Positions 25,829 through 36,315 of a stretch of DNA of 64,000 nt are shown one piece after another (position 1 is the first letter of the stretch; every line of letters begins with the position of its first letter). The translations under genes were made by a program, and so were the position numbers. The stretch is from Acidimicrobiia bacterium. GTDB lineage: Bacteria; Actinomycetota; Acidimicrobiia; Acidimicrobiales; Poriferisodalaceae. The notes beneath the pieces are model-generated. The model was not told where the DNA came from and searched no databases. It saw nothing but the letters and a program-made list of their open reading frames with translations. Where the stretch lies: NCBI GenBank assembly GCA_022821985.1, contig JAJECP010000008.1, positions 1 through 64,000 of the forward strand, given 5' to 3'.

Positions 25829-27511
25829 TTATACGTAGGTGGAGCCCTTCATGGCTCCGCGGTCCTGGCGGATCTCCACGTTGACCAGTGCCGGCAGACC
25901 CGAGTCGAAGGCTCGCTGAAGCGCAGGTGCGATCTGGTCAGGCTCGGTCACGTGCTCGCCGTGGCCGCCCATGGCCTCGACCACCTTGTCGTAGCGGGTG
26001 TAGTTCAGCTCGGTGGCCACCACCCGGTCCTGGCCGTAGAGGCCGGCCTGAGGACGCAGCATCTGGCCCCACGCCGCATCGTTGCCCACGACTCCCACGA
26101 TGGGCAGCCCGAATCGCACGGCCGTGTCGTACTCGAAGCCGTTGAGCCCGAACGAGCCGTCGCCGTAGACGATCAGCACCCGCTTGTCCGGGTGCGCCTT
26201 CTGCGCCGCCAGCGCGAACGGCATCCCGACACCGAGCGTGCCGAGCGGTCCCGGGTCCATCCAGGTGCCGCGCCTGGGCACCTGGATCACCTTGGAGGCC
26301 TGCGCCACGATGTCGCCGCCGTCGCCGATCACAATCATGTCGTCGGTGACGGCGTCGGCAATCTCGCGGCACAGCCGCAGCGGGTCGATCGGCACCTCGT
26401 CGCTGTTGAGCTCCGCGCTGCGGGCCTCGTCCAGCTCGGCTTCGCGCGTGCGCAGCGCCGCAAGCTGTGCACTGGCGTCCACGGTCACGCCGGTGGCCTT
26501 GAATACGTCGAGCAGCGCATCGAAGTTGGCACCGAGGTTGCCGACGAGACTGACATCGGCGGGGCGGTTCTGGCCGATGAGCGTCTCGTCCAGGTCGAGT
26601 TGCACGATGCGGGCGTCCGCCGGGATGGCGCGGCCGAACTTCATGCGGAAGTCGAGCGGCGTGCCGGCCAGGATCACCACGTCAGCGGCTTCGAGTGCTT
26701 CCTTGCGAGTGAGCGAGAGAAACGACGGGTGATCCCACGGGATCTCCCCGCGCGCCATGCCGTTCACGTAACACGGCACGGACGTGGCATCCAGGAATGC
26801 AGCCAACGCATCGCCGCCTTCGCTCCATTTCAGCGCCGTACCGGCCATCACGACGGGCCGTTCCGCTGAGGCGATCAACTGGGCTGCCTGTTCCACCAGA
26901 GGGGCTGCAGCGGCAGCGGCCACCCGGTAGTCGCGAAACCGGGGCACCTCGACGGCGTCAAGATCGACCCGCCCATGCAGGATGTCCATGGGTATCTCGA
27001 GAAAGGCCGGGCCGGGCACACCGCTGAGTGCCGTGCGCACGGCCAGCTCGATGTACTCGGCGATGCGGCGGGTTTCCCCGCACGCACCCGACCATTTGGT
27101 CACCGGCCGCATGAGCGACACATGGTCCATCTCCTGCAGCGAGCCGCGGCCGGCGTGCTTGAACGGCCCCTGGCCGCCGAAGACGAGGATCGGCGAATTG
27201 GCTCGCCAGGCATTCGCGACGCCAGTGACGCCGTCGGTTACCCCGGGGCCCGCGGTGAGGATGGCCACGCCCACCTTGCCCGGGTGCAGGCGGGCCCACG
27301 CGTCGGCGGCATGTGTCGCGGCTTGCTCGTGACGGACGTCGACCACCTCGATGCCCTCGTCGAGACAGCCGTCGTAGATGCCCATGACGTGCCCGCCCGA
27401 CAGGGTGAACACGCATTCCACGCCCGCGGCCTTCAGCGCCTTTGCGGCGAGCTTGCCGCCATGGGTCTCGGTGGCGGTCACGCCCAGCGCTCGCCGTTCC
27501 TTGCCGCTCAT
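25829..27511 (-). CDS. Thiamine-diphosphate-dependent enzyme (acetolactate synthase-like)
   Basis: A 560-residue enzyme of the acetolactate synthase / 2-hydroxyacyl-CoA lyase fold. The N-terminal GGKLAAKALKAAGVECVFTLSGGH, the catalytic Glu in RHEQAATHAADAWAR and the ThDP-binding YGDGSFGLNGFEYDTAVRFGLPIVGVVGN (GDG-x-N) are visible. TPLDFRMKFGRA replaces the usual FAD/CoA-loop sequence, so the exact reaction (acetolactate synthase, glyoxylate carboligase or acyl-CoA lyase) is open; there is no regulatory-subunit gene beside it. GGAGG sits 6 nt before ATG 27511. Confidence 0.82.
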   Translation of the reverse strand: MSGKERRALGVTATETHGGKLAAKALKAAGVECVFTLSGGHVMGIYDGCLDEGIEVVDVRHEQAATHAADAWARLHPGKVGVAILTAGPGVTDGVTGVANAWRANSPILVFGGQGPFKHAGRGSLQEMDHVSLMRPVTKWSGACGETRRIAEYIELAVRTALSGVPGPAFLEIPMDILHGRVDLDAVEVPRFRDYRVAAAAAAPLVEQAAQLIASAERPVVMAGTALKWSEGGDALAAFLDATSVPCYVNGMARGEIPWDHPSFLSLTRKEALEAADVVILAGTPLDFRMKFGRAIPADARIVQLDLDETLIGQNRPADVSLVGNLGANFDALLDVFKATGVTVDASAQLAALRTREAELDEARSAELNSDEVPIDPLRLCREIADAVTDDMIVIGDGGDIVAQASKVIQVPRRGTWMDPGPLGTLGVGMPFALAAQKAHPDKRVLIVYGDGSFGLNGFEYDTAVRFGLPIVGVVGNDAAWGQMLRPQAGLYGQDRVVATELNYTRYDKVVEAMGGHGEHVTEPDQIAPALQRAFDSGLPALVNVEIRQDRGAMKGSTYV

Positions 27512-27774
27512 CTGGAACCTCCGCAACAATTCCTGCCGCAAGAGCTTGGCATGCGGCCTACCTTTGCGCCGCGGTTCCCAGCCGTCTATCGCCCGCGGAG
27601 CGCGGTGCCTCTCATGCTTTCAGCCCCCTCCGGGACCGGCTGGCGCGAAGAGCCGCACCAGCGAACCGGTGCGGCTCCGAGCGACCCGAAGGCCAAGGGC
27701 CGAGAGAAGGTTCTCCGCCGCGTACTTGAGCCACCCGGCGTCGGGTTCGATTCCCGATCGGTCCACTGCCCAGC
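27512..27774. other. 263-nt spacer between leuS and the ThDP gene
   Basis: No protein gene is supported. It holds a perfect 10-bp GC hairpin at 27649-27676 (GAGCCGCACC / GGTGCGGCTC, 8-nt loop), which could end leuS transcription although no T-tract follows. On the plus strand there is also a tRNA T-arm look-alike at 27741-27757 (TCGGG, loop TTCGATT, CCCGA) followed by TCGGTCC and A. Confidence 0.5.
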
Positions 27775-30660
27775 CTAGCTGAGCACGATGTTCACCAGCT
27801 TGCCCGGTACGGTCACGACGCGCCGGATGTCTGCGCCGGCGGTGAGCTGGGCGATGCGTTCGTCGGCCTTCGCCGCAACTTCGAGATCGGCTGGCGAGAT
27901 GCCGGCGTCGACCGTGATCCGGCTGCGGACCTTGCCGTTCACCTGCACGGGCACCTCGATCACCTCGGCCGCCAGCATCGCAGGATCCGCCAGTGGGAAC
28001 GGCGCATAGACGACCGTGGTCGTATTGCCCAGCTTCGACCACAGCTCCTCGGCCAAGTGCGGCACCAGCGGCGCCAGCAGGCGCACCAGCACGTCGGCGA
28101 CCGAACGGGGCGTCGCGCCGCCCCGCCGCGTCAGCTCGTTGTTCAGCTCGGTGATGCGGGCGATCGCTGAGTTGAAGCGCAGGTCGGACATGGCATCGGT
28201 GACCGCGTCGATGGTTCGGTGGACCATGCGCTCGAGGTCAGCGTCGGGTTCGACATCGGCGACCGTGAGTTCGCCGGTCTGCTCGTCGATCAGGCTCCGC
28301 CACACGCGCTGCAGCAGCCGGTGCGAGCCGATCACCGAGTGTGTCTCCCAGGGACGGCCCTGATCGAGCGGACCCATGAACATCTCGTAGGTTCGCAGCG
28401 TGTCGGCCCCGTACGCGCTGTAGATGTCGTCAGGCGTGACTGCGTTGCGCAGCGACTTGCCCATCTTCCCGAAGTGGCGGGTGACCTCGGCGTCGCCCCA
28501 GAAGAACTTGCCGCCGCGCTCGGTGACCTCCGACGCTTCCACGTACACGCCGCGGCTGTCCTGATATGCAGCAGCCTGGATATAGCCCTGGTTGTACAGC
28601 CGGCCGAACGGCTCGGGGCCGCTGACGTGACCCAGGTCGTACAGCACCTTGTGCCAGAAGCGCGCATACAGCAGGTGCAGCACGGCATGCTCCACGCCGC
28701 CGACATAGAGGTCGACACCCCCGACCCCGCCATCGGGGTCAGCCATCCAGTACCGCTCCACCTCGGGATCCACCAGGGTGTCGTCGTTGGCGGGATCGAG
28801 GTAGCGCAGGTAGTACCAGCACGATCCGGCCCACTGGGGCATCGTGCTCAGCTCGCGACGGTATGTGCGCTCGCCGTCGCCCAGGTCGTAGGTGGCGGTG
28901 GCCCACTCGGTGGCACGGCCGAGCGGCGGCTCAGGTTCCGACGACTCGTCCAGCGCCCGGGGTGCCCAGTCGATCAGCTCGGGCAGCTCCACCGGCAATT
29001 CGGCCTCGGGCACCGCCAGGGGAAGGCCCGTCTCGTCGAACACGATCGGGAACGGCTCGCCCCAGTAACGCTGCCGGCTGAACAGCCAGTCGCGCAGCTT
29101 GTACGTGACCGTGCGGCGGCCGCAACTCCGCTCTTCCAGCCAGTCGCAGATGGCGTCGATGGCGTCGTCCTTTCCCAAGCCGTTCAGGAAGTCGCTGTTG
29201 ATGGCCAGCCCGGGACCGTCGTAGGCCTCGCCGTCGAAATCTGGCGGCGGCTGCACCGTGCGCATGATCGGCAGCCCGAACTGGACGGAGAAGTCCCAGT
29301 CGCGCTGGTCCTCCCCCGGCACCGACATGACCGCGCCCGTGCCGTAGTCGATCAGCACGTAGTCGGCGACGAACACCGGCACAGGCTCACCGGTCGTGGG
29401 CACGCGGCAGTTCAGTCCCAGCCATACGCCGGTCTTGTCTCGCTCGGTCTGGCGCTGCAAGTCGGTCATCGCGGCCGCCTGGGCCCGGTATGCGTGGAGG
29501 GCCTCACGGGGCGTAGCGGCACCCCCGGTCCAGCGCGGATCGGTATCCGCTGGCCACTCGTCCGCGACCAGCTCGTCGACCAGTGGGTGCTCGGGAGCCA
29601 ACAGCATCGCCGTCGTCCCGTAGATCGTGTCGGGACGGGTGGTGAACACCTCGATGGCTGAGCCGGAGCTGTTCGCATTGGACATGGCTGAACCAGAGCT
29701 GCCGGGCTCGACGTCGGTCGCGAAGCTGATGTATGCGCCCTCGCTTCGGCCGATCCAGTTGCGCTGCATGAGCTTGACGCTCTCGAACCAGTCCACCCGG
29801 TCGAGATCGGCTAGCAGCCGGTCGGCATACGCCGTGATGCGCATCATCCACTGCTTCATCGGGCGGCGGAAGACCGGATGGTTGCCCCGGTCGGAGCGTC
29901 CCTCGTTGGTGACCTCCTCGTTGGCCAGCACCGTTCCCAGCGCAGGGCACCAGTTGACCGGTGCTTCGCCCAGATAGGCCAGGCGATGTTCGTCCAGCTC
30001 GACACGCCGCTCGACATCGCTCATCTCGGCCCACACAGCACCGCTGGTGGTGGTCTTCTGCCCGTTCTCGAACAGCTCGATCAACTCCGCTATCGGGCGG
30101 GCTCGCTGCGCGTCGGTGTCGTACCAGGAATTGAAGATTTGCAGGAAGATCCACTGCGTCCAGCGGTAGTACTCGACGTCGGTGGTGGCCAGCGAACGCT
30201 GGTCGTCGTGCCCGAGCCCCAGCCGGGCCAGCTGGCGCGACATGTTGGCAATGTTCCGCTCGGTATTGACGCGGGGGTGCTCGCCGGTCTGGCGGGCATG
30301 CTCCTCCGCAGGCAGGCCGAACGCGTCGTAGCCCATCGGGTGCAGCACCACGTAGCCGCACATGCGCTTGAAACGCGCATACACGTCGGTGCCGATGTAG
30401 CCCAGCGGGTGCCCCACATGCAGTCCCGAACCCGACGGGTACGGGAACATGTCCATGATGAAGAGCTTGTTCTTGCTGGTTGCCGGGTCGCTCTGCGTGC
30501 CAATGGGATTAGGCGTGCGGTAGGTGCCGTCGGCCTTCCACCGCTCCTGCCAGCGCAGCTCGATCTCGTTCGCCATCTCGGCGTTGTAGCGATACGGAGG
30601 GAGCTCGCTCCCCTCAGCTGAGTGCGCGACAGCGACATCGGCCGACGAGGGGGGATTCAT
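27775..30660 (-). CDS. leuS: Leucyl-tRNA synthetase
   Basis: A 961-residue class Ia synthetase that charges tRNA-Leu. The HIGH motif is in [15 protein letters not shown], the large editing (CP1) domain follows with TTRPDTIYG, and the KMSKS loop appears as GKMGKSLRN, a form normal in actinobacterial LeuRS. The C-terminal [11 protein letters not shown] domain is present, so the enzyme is complete. ATG 30660 gives a 28-residue extension before MANEIELRW; that internal ATG is also possible. A CATCCT box ends 7 nt before ATG 30660. Confidence 0.97.
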   Translation of the reverse strand: MNPPSSADVAVAHSAEGSELPPYRYNAEMANEIELRWQERWKADGTYRTPNPIGTQSDPATSKNKLFIMDMFPYPSGSGLHVGHPLGYIGTDVYARFKRMCGYVVLHPMGYDAFGLPAEEHARQTGEHPRVNTERNIANMSRQLARLGLGHDDQRSLATTDVEYYRWTQWIFLQIFNSWYDTDAQRARPIAELIELFENGQKTTTSGAVWAEMSDVERRVELDEHRLAYLGEAPVNWCPALGTVLANEEVTNEGRSDRGNHPVFRRPMKQWMMRITAYADRLLADLDRVDWFESVKLMQRNWIGRSEGAYISFATDVEPGSSGSAMSNANSSGSAIEVFTTRPDTIYGTTAMLLAPEHPLVDELVADEWPADTDPRWTGGAATPREALHAYRAQAAAMTDLQRQTERDKTGVWLGLNCRVPTTGEPVPVFVADYVLIDYGTGAVMSVPGEDQRDWDFSVQFGLPIMRTVQPPPDFDGEAYDGPGLAINSDFLNGLGKDDAIDAICDWLEERSCGRRTVTYKLRDWLFSRQRYWGEPFPIVFDETGLPLAVPEAELPVELPELIDWAPRALDESSEPEPPLGRATEWATATYDLGDGERTYRRELSTMPQWAGSCWYYLRYLDPANDDTLVDPEVERYWMADPDGGVGGVDLYVGGVEHAVLHLLYARFWHKVLYDLGHVSGPEPFGRLYNQGYIQAAAYQDSRGVYVEASEVTERGGKFFWGDAEVTRHFGKMGKSLRNAVTPDDIYSAYGADTLRTYEMFMGPLDQGRPWETHSVIGSHRLLQRVWRSLIDEQTGELTVADVEPDADLERMVHRTIDAVTDAMSDLRFNSAIARITELNNELTRRGGATPRSVADVLVRLLAPLVPHLAEELWSKLGNTTTVVYAPFPLADPAMLAAEVIEVPVQVNGKVRSRITVDAGISPADLEVAAKADERIAQLTAGADIRRVVTVPGKLVNIVLS

Positions 30661-30742
30661 GCGGCAAAGGATGCCACGGTCACCCGCAAATCACTAAGAG
30701 AGAGCCACGAGAGAACCACATTCCCGTCCGGAAGTCGACCGC

Positions 30743-30748
30743 TACCCT
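30743..30748 (+). promoter_or_regulatory. -10 box TACCCT of mutAB
   Basis: TACCCT ends 7 nt before GTG 30756, in the 95-nt divergent gap with leuS. No cobalamin riboswitch fits in this short space. Confidence 0.55.
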
Positions 30749-30755
30749 GCGGACC

Positions 30756-32303
30756 GTGGCCCGCACGCCCCCATCGCAGCACGACACCGCGCTCAGCGAT
30801 CCCGGCTTCGCCGATGTCTCCGAGAGCGACTGGGAGGCCGCGGCCGAAGGCGCGCTGCGGGGCGAGTCGCTGTCGTCGCTCCGCACGACGCTGCTCGACG
30901 GCATCGAGACCGCCCCGCTGTACACCGCGCATCGCCACGGAACCGAGGCTGACCCGTCGGGCTTGCCCGGCAGCGCACCGTTCGCCCGCGGCGCCACCGC
31001 CGCGAGCGGCGCACAGGGCTGGGAGGTGCGCCAGATCCACGACGTGCGATTTGCGAGCACCCCAGACGCTGTCGCCGTGGACACGACATCGGGCGTGGGT
31101 GCCGTCACCGTCGCCCGGGGCTGGGATGCGAACGACGACTCAGCGCTGCTCGACGCCGCGGTCGGCGATGCCGCCGGTGCCGGCGTGACGATCCACCTGC
31201 AGTCCGGCGCATCGCCTGCGCACGCCGCGGCTCTGCTGGATGTCTTCGACCATCACGGGGTGGACCGCGCAGGTCTGAAGTCGTGGTTCGGTCTCGACGC
31301 GATCGCCGCGGTCGCGAGCGGTTGGCAGGGCGCCGATTCCGGTAACGGCGCCACGCTCGTCACCTCGATGTGCGCCACAGCGCGCAATGCCGCAGAGATC
31401 GCCCAGCGCTCACCTGGAGCCGTGCCCCTGGAGGCCGATGGTTCGGTCTTCGCCGATGCCGGCGCGGGCGACGCCACCGAACTGGCTGCGATGCTCGCGA
31501 CCGGCGTTGCGTGGCTGCGGGCGATCTGCGACAACGCCGACGGGCCAAAACTCGACCCGGCTGCGGTTGGGGGCCTGCTGGGCTTCACGCTGTCGGCAGG
31601 ACCCGACGCATTCCTGGTCACCGCCAAGTGCCGGGCGCTGCGGATGTGCTGGGCCCGTGTGCTGCGCACCTGCGGGGTCGACGGCGCCGGTGACGGGGGG
31701 CCGTCGATGCGGCTCCACGCAGTCACCACGACGGCCATGCTGAGCGCTGTCGACCCATGGGTGAACATGCTGCGGGCCACCACGGCAACCTTCGGAGCCG
31801 CGAATGGCGGTGTCGACGCCATCACCGTCCGACCCTTTGACGCCATCAGCGCCGGTCAGGCGTCGAGCGGCCTGGGATGGCGCGTCGCCGCCAATACGCA
31901 GCTGATCCTTCGCCACGAGAGCCGCATCGGATCGGTCATCGATCCCGCCGGGGGAAGCTGGTACCTCGAAGACCTCACGCGCAAGCTGGCGCACGCAGCC
32001 TGGGACCGCTTTCGAGAGATCGAAGCCACCGGCGGCATGTGCGCTGCGATGGCCAGCGGCGATCTGGAGGCATTGATCGCCGCCGAACGAGCGCTGCGCG
32101 ACGAGCAGATCGCGGCGGGCGAGCAGGTGCTCGTCGGCGTCACCGACTTCGTGGACACCCACGCTGAGCCAGCAACGGGGGCGGGCAGCTTCGTCGGCTG
32201 GACGGCCGGCACGCCAGCGGCGGGGCTGGGCGTGCACCGCTGGGCAGCGCCGTATGAAGCCGAGCCGAACGGCGAAGCCGTGACCGGAGCGGCAGGGCCA
32301 TGA
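30756..32303 (+). CDS. mutA: Methylmalonyl-CoA mutase small subunit
   Basis: The 515-residue non-catalytic beta chain of the heterodimeric mutase that interconverts methylmalonyl-CoA and succinyl-CoA. It shares the TIM-barrel pattern of MutB ([57 protein letters not shown]) but has lost the C-terminal B12 domain, as expected for this subunit. Its stop overlaps the mutB start (ATGA). Start GTG 30756 follows the TACCCT box. Confidence 0.94.
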   Translation: MARTPPSQHDTALSDPGFADVSESDWEAAAEGALRGESLSSLRTTLLDGIETAPLYTAHRHGTEADPSGLPGSAPFARGATAASGAQGWEVRQIHDVRFASTPDAVAVDTTSGVGAVTVARGWDANDDSALLDAAVGDAAGAGVTIHLQSGASPAHAAALLDVFDHHGVDRAGLKSWFGLDAIAAVASGWQGADSGNGATLVTSMCATARNAAEIAQRSPGAVPLEADGSVFADAGAGDATELAAMLATGVAWLRAICDNADGPKLDPAAVGGLLGFTLSAGPDAFLVTAKCRALRMCWARVLRTCGVDGAGDGGPSMRLHAVTTTAMLSAVDPWVNMLRATTATFGAANGGVDAITVRPFDAISAGQASSGLGWRVAANTQLILRHESRIGSVIDPAGGSWYLEDLTRKLAHAAWDRFREIEATGGMCAAMASGDLEALIAAERALRDEQIAAGEQVLVGVTDFVDTHAEPATGAGSFVGWTAGTPAAGLGVHRWAAPYEAEPNGEAVTGAAGP

Positions 32304-34621
32304 GCGTCATCGGGGACTTCTCGAACCTCCAGCTCGATGACGCTCGGCCGGACCGACGGAATGCGAACGGCGCGAGCCGCCCTGAGTCATCGACACGACC
32401 TGAATCGTCGGCAAGAGCAGTGTGGGCGGAGCGATTCGCCTCCGAGACCGGGCGTTCTCCCGCTCACAGCACCACGCCCGAAGGCATCGACATCGCACCG
32501 CTGTACGTCGCCGCGGACGTCGCCGACCTCTACGACAGCGAATCCGATGCCAGCGGGGACGGCTCCGGGGGGCGCACGTACCTCGACGGCTACCCCGGTT
32601 TCGCCCCGTACCTGCGCGGCCCGTACCCCACGATGTACACAAACCAGCCGTGGACGATCCGCCAGTACGCCGGCTTCTCCACCGCCGAGGACTCCAACGC
32701 GTTCTACCGGCGCAATCTGGCCGCGGGGCAGCGCGGCCTGTCGGTCGCCTTTGACCTTGCAACCCACCGGGGCTACGACTCGGACCACCCCAGGGTGAGC
32801 TCAGACGTGGGCATGGCAGGTGTGGCCATCGATTCGATCCTCGACATGCGCACGCTGTTCGACGGCATCCCGCTCGACCGCATGAGCGTGTCGATGACCA
32901 TGAACGGCGCCGTGCTGCCGGTGCTGGCGCTCTATGTGGTGGCCGCCGAGGAGCAGGGCGTTGCTGCCGCACAGCTGACCGGGACCATCCAGAACGACAT
33001 CCTCAAGGAGTTCATGGTCCGCAACACCTACATCTACCCGCCTCAGCCCTCCATGCGGATCATCAGCGACATCTTCGAGTTCACCTCCGCCGAGATGCCT
33101 CGCTACAACTCGATCTCGATCTCCGGCTATCACATGCAGGAAGCCGGAGCGACTGCTGATCTCGAGCTGGGCTACACGCTGGCCGACGGCCTCGAATACC
33201 TGCGCTGCGGCATCGGCGCCGGCATGGGCATCGACGATTTCGCCCCGCGCCTGAGCTTCTTCTGGGGCATCGGCATGGACTTCTTCATGGAAGTCGCCAA
33301 GCTGCGGGCCGCCCGGCTGCTGTGGGCCAAGCTCGTCGCCGGCTTCGGGCCCGAGAATCCACGATCGCTGTCGCTGCGAACGCACTGCCAGACCTCTGGC
33401 TGGTCGCTCACCGCCCAGGATCCGTACAACAACGTGGTGCGCACCTGCATCGAGGCCATGGCCGCTGTCGACGGCCACACCCAGAGCCTGCACACCAACG
33501 CCTTCGACGAGGCGTTGGCGTTGCCAAGCGACTTCAGTGCCCGCATCGCCCGCAATACGCAGCTGTTCTTGCAGCACGAAGCCGGCGCGACCCGGGTGAT
33601 CGACCCCTGGGGCGGGAGCTACTACGTGGAGCGGCTCACCGCCGAGCTGGCGCAGCGAGCCGCCGGCCACATCGACGAGATCGAGCAGCTCGGCGGCATG
33701 GCTCGCGCCATCGAGGCCGGCATTCCCAAGATGCGCATCGAGGAAGCCGCGGCGCGCACCCAGGCCCGCATCGAGGCCGGGCAGCGCACGGTGGTCGGGG
33801 TCAATCGCTTCAGGTCCGAGCTGCAGAACGAGGTCGACATCTTGCGAGTCGACAACGCCGAAGTGCGAAGCGCGCAGCTAGCGAAGCTGGACCGCCTGCG
33901 GGCCGGCCGCGACGCCGATGCGGTGCAACGCTCGCTGGACGCGTTGCGTGCAGTGGCCCGCAGCGGCGAGGGCAACCTGCTGGCTGCATCCGTCGACGCG
34001 GCGCGCTGCCATGCCACCGTGGGGGAGATCAGCGCGGCGATGGAGGACGCCTTCGGGCGGCACACTGCCCAGATACGCACGATCAGCGGCGTGTACGGGA
34101 GCGAGATGGCTGGCGACAGTTCGGGTGACGATGGCACAGCCGCAGGCGACGGCAGCATCCCTCCGATGGCGGCTGCCGTCGATGCCGTACGCAACCGGGT
34201 AGCTGCCTTCGGCGAGCAGACCGGGAGGCGGCCGCGCATCCTCATCGCGAAGATGGGCCAGGACGGCCATGACCGGGGCCAGAAAGTGGTGGCCACGGCC
34301 TACGCGGACCTGGGATTCGACGTCGACATCGGCCCGCTGTTCAGCACCCCCGCCGAAACGGCTCGCCAAGCCGTCGAGAACGACGTCCACGTGGTCGGCG
34401 CCTCGTCGCTCGCCGCGGGCCACTTGACGCTGGTGCCGGAGCTGCGGGCTGCGCTGGCAGAACTCGGCCGGCCCGACATCCTGATCGTGGTCGGCGGCGT
34501 CATCCCGGCACAGGACTTCGACGCGCTGCGCGCGGCAGGCGCCGCCGCGATCTACCCGCCGGGAACGGTCATCGCCGAAGCCGCCGCCCAGATGCTGGAC
34601 CTGCTCAAGCGGGACGGCTAG
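32300..34621 (+). CDS. mutB: Methylmalonyl-CoA mutase large (catalytic) subunit
   Basis: A 773-residue adenosylcobalamin enzyme. The N-terminal barrel carries [29 protein letters not shown]-type sequence (quoted in part: [12 protein letters not shown]) and [13 protein letters not shown]. The C-terminal B12-binding domain has the cobalt-ligand motif D655-x-H657-x2-G660 in GQDGHDRGQ. It serves propionate, odd-chain fatty acid and branched amino-acid breakdown, or the reverse route to methylmalonyl-CoA. It is translationally coupled to mutA; the mutase chaperone MeaB is encoded 0.65 kb downstream. Confidence 0.97.
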   Translation: MSVIGDFSNLQLDDARPDRRNANGASRPESSTRPESSARAVWAERFASETGRSPAHSTTPEGIDIAPLYVAADVADLYDSESDASGDGSGGRTYLDGYPGFAPYLRGPYPTMYTNQPWTIRQYAGFSTAEDSNAFYRRNLAAGQRGLSVAFDLATHRGYDSDHPRVSSDVGMAGVAIDSILDMRTLFDGIPLDRMSVSMTMNGAVLPVLALYVVAAEEQGVAAAQLTGTIQNDILKEFMVRNTYIYPPQPSMRIISDIFEFTSAEMPRYNSISISGYHMQEAGATADLELGYTLADGLEYLRCGIGAGMGIDDFAPRLSFFWGIGMDFFMEVAKLRAARLLWAKLVAGFGPENPRSLSLRTHCQTSGWSLTAQDPYNNVVRTCIEAMAAVDGHTQSLHTNAFDEALALPSDFSARIARNTQLFLQHEAGATRVIDPWGGSYYVERLTAELAQRAAGHIDEIEQLGGMARAIEAGIPKMRIEEAAARTQARIEAGQRTVVGVNRFRSELQNEVDILRVDNAEVRSAQLAKLDRLRAGRDADAVQRSLDALRAVARSGEGNLLAASVDAARCHATVGEISAAMEDAFGRHTAQIRTISGVYGSEMAGDSSGDDGTAAGDGSIPPMAAAVDAVRNRVAAFGEQTGRRPRILIAKMGQDGHDRGQKVVATAYADLGFDVDIGPLFSTPAETARQAVENDVHVVGASSLAAGHLTLVPELRAALAELGRPDILIVVGGVIPAQDFDALRAAGAAAIYPPGTVIAEAAAQMLDLLKRDG

Positions 34622-34642
34622 CGCCCCGCAACCGCCGCCGGC

Positions 34643-35203
34643 TCAGCGGTGGCGACCGCCCACGTTGCGGACCTTCTTCTTGGCCCGAGCAGCGCGGTAC
34701 GCAGAGCTGGAAGCCGCTCGCATGCCGCGAGGCGCTGCTGCAAGCCGGGCATCGGCATCATCGAGATGGCTGTGATAGCGGCGGTGCACCCACAGCTTCT
34801 CGCTGCCGACCACGATCTGCCCCCACGCCGAGCCGCGGATGTCAAACGGCTCGACACGTTCGATGCGGTCGAGCAGCTCGACCGGCTTGGCCGGCCGCAG
34901 CGCTCGGGTGCGCATGACCACGATGTCGGCATCGGTCAACGCGAGCAGGCGGTAACGCGACATGGTCAGCACTGCCGCTGTCGCGAAGACCGTCGTGGAG
35001 ATCAGGCTGACCTGCACCCAAGGCAGGTCCACCGTCAACACGATGCCGGCCAGCGCCGCCACGCCGATCACCAGCATGGAGAAGGGGTGCATGCCGCCCT
35101 GCGCCGGCACGAGCGCGTGCAGGTGGTCGCCTTGGTTCAGATACTGCTCAGCGGGGTGGGAACGGTCCCCCGTGCGCATCCGCTTCAGCAATCCCACCCG
35201 CAC
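34643..35203 (-). CDS. Small membrane protein with two transmembrane helices and a PH-like tail
   Basis: A 186-residue protein of unknown function. Two hydrophobic helices (about residues 41-60 and 65-83) are followed by a beta-rich stretch (RYRLLALTDADIVVMRT...ERVEPFDI...WVHRRYH) resembling bacterial PH-like (DUF304/YdbT-type) domains and a basic C-terminus (RAAR-AKKKVRN). It lies antisense between mutB and meaB and so breaks the mut cluster. The start is uncertain (GTG 35203 or GTG 35197). Confidence 0.6.
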   Translation of the reverse strand: MRVGLLKRMRTGDRSHPAEQYLNQGDHLHALVPAQGGMHPFSMLVIGVAALAGIVLTVDLPWVQVSLISTTVFATAAVLTMSRYRLLALTDADIVVMRTRALRPAKPVELLDRIERVEPFDIRGSAWGQIVVGSEKLWVHRRYHSHLDDADARLAAAPRGMRAASSSAYRAARAKKKVRNVGGRHR

Positions 35204-35255
35204 ATTGTGCCCGAAGTGCCGGTGCGCGCAGGCAGGCCGTCGCAGTGGCTCCCGG

Positions 35256-35261
35256 TACCTT
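35256..35261 (+). promoter_or_regulatory. -10 box TACCTT of meaB
   Basis: TACCTT ends 7 nt before ATG 35269. It excludes the earlier in-frame start at 35245, which lies upstream of the box. Confidence 0.55.
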
Positions 35262-35268
35262 GCTACCG

Positions 35269-36255
35269 ATGGCTGAAGTCGATGTCGCTGATCTCGCCGC
35301 CGGCGTGCGCGCCTGCGATCGTGCGGCCATCGGTCAGGCGATCACACTGGTCGAGTCTCAGCGCCCTGCCGACGCAGCGCCCGCGCAAGCCCTTCTGGGA
35401 GAACTGCTGCCGCACACCGGCGGTGCGCATCGAGTGGGCATCACCGGCGTTCCCGGAGTGGGCAAGAGCACCCTCATCGAGACGCTCGGCACTGCGCTGA
35501 CGAAGCAGGGTCACCGTGTCGCCGTGCTGGCAGTCGACCCCACCTCAGCGCTGCACGGCGGCTCCATCCTGGGCGACAAGACCCGGATGACGGCGCTGGC
35601 CAACGACGCGGCGGCGTTCGTGCGCCCATCGCCGACCGCCGGGCAGCTCGGCGGGGTGACGCGGGTGACCCGCGAGACGATCCTGGTGCTGGAAGCGGCG
35701 GGGTTTGACGTGGTGCTGGTCGAGACCGTGGGCGTCGGCCAGTCAGAGACCGCCGTGGCCGACATGGTGGATTTCTTCGTGGTGCTGATGCTGCCAGGTG
35801 CCGGCGACGACCTGCAGGGCATCAAGAAGGGCATCCTCGAGATAGCGGACTTGATCGCCGTCAACAAGGCCGATGGCGACAACGTCGAGCGGGCCGGCAA
35901 TGCGGCTCGCGACTACCAGCTCGCGCTGCACATGACCCAGCCGGCCTCGCCGACGTGGTCTCCCCCGGTGATCACCTGCTCCGGCCTGACCGCAGACGGC
36001 CTCGACGAGCTGTGGCGCCACGTGACCGAGCACCGCCGGCTCATGTCGGCATCGGGCGAGCTGGCAGCCCGCCGGGCGGACCAGCGGGTGCGCTGGATGC
36101 GCTCGATGCTCGCCGAGCGCATGCGCGCACGTGTGGCAACGCGCGCCCAGGATCTGCTCGCCGAGCTCGAAGACGAGGTGCGATCCGACCGGCTGACGCC
36201 GACCGCTGCCGTCGACCGCCTGATGGCAGCCTTCGACGGGTCGACAGACGCCTAG
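35269..36255 (+). CDS. meaB: Methylmalonyl-CoA mutase-associated GTPase MeaB
   Basis: A 328-residue G3E-family GTPase that loads adenosylcobalamin onto the mutase and protects it. The Walker A loop is GVPGVGKS (residues 60-68); VDPTSALHGGSILGDKTRM, VETVGVGQSE and NKADGDN are the further G motifs, and the C-terminal arm mediates dimerisation. Its substrate enzyme MutAB is encoded just upstream. The stop lies 29 nt from the stop of convergent nrdB, inside a short duplicated sequence. Confidence 0.95.
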   Translation: MAEVDVADLAAGVRACDRAAIGQAITLVESQRPADAAPAQALLGELLPHTGGAHRVGITGVPGVGKSTLIETLGTALTKQGHRVAVLAVDPTSALHGGSILGDKTRMTALANDAAAFVRPSPTAGQLGGVTRVTRETILVLEAAGFDVVLVETVGVGQSETAVADMVDFFVVLMLPGAGDDLQGIKKGILEIADLIAVNKADGDNVERAGNAARDYQLALHMTQPASPTWSPPVITCSGLTADGLDELWRHVTEHRRLMSASGELAARRADQRVRWMRSMLAERMRARVATRAQDLLAELEDEVRSDRLTPTAAVDRLMAAFDGSTDA

Positions 36256-36257
36256 CG

Positions 36258-36315
36258 AGAAGTCCTCGTCGAAGGCGACCTCGCCTAGAAGTCCTCGTCG
36301 AAGGCGACCTGGCCT
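36258..36315. repeat. 29-bp tandem duplication over the nrdB stop codon
   Basis: 36258-36286 and 36287-36315 are identical in 28 of 29 positions (36282 versus 36311 differs). The second copy encodes the last residues of NrdB and its stop; the first is an out-of-gene copy filling the whole gap to meaB. Confidence 0.9.

Noticed and set aside
27633-27765. A complete tRNA (including tRNA-Sec) at the T-arm look-alike
   Set aside because: 133 nt between possible acceptor strands, no 7-nt anticodon loop with U33 and no UCA anticodon; kept only as an oddity.
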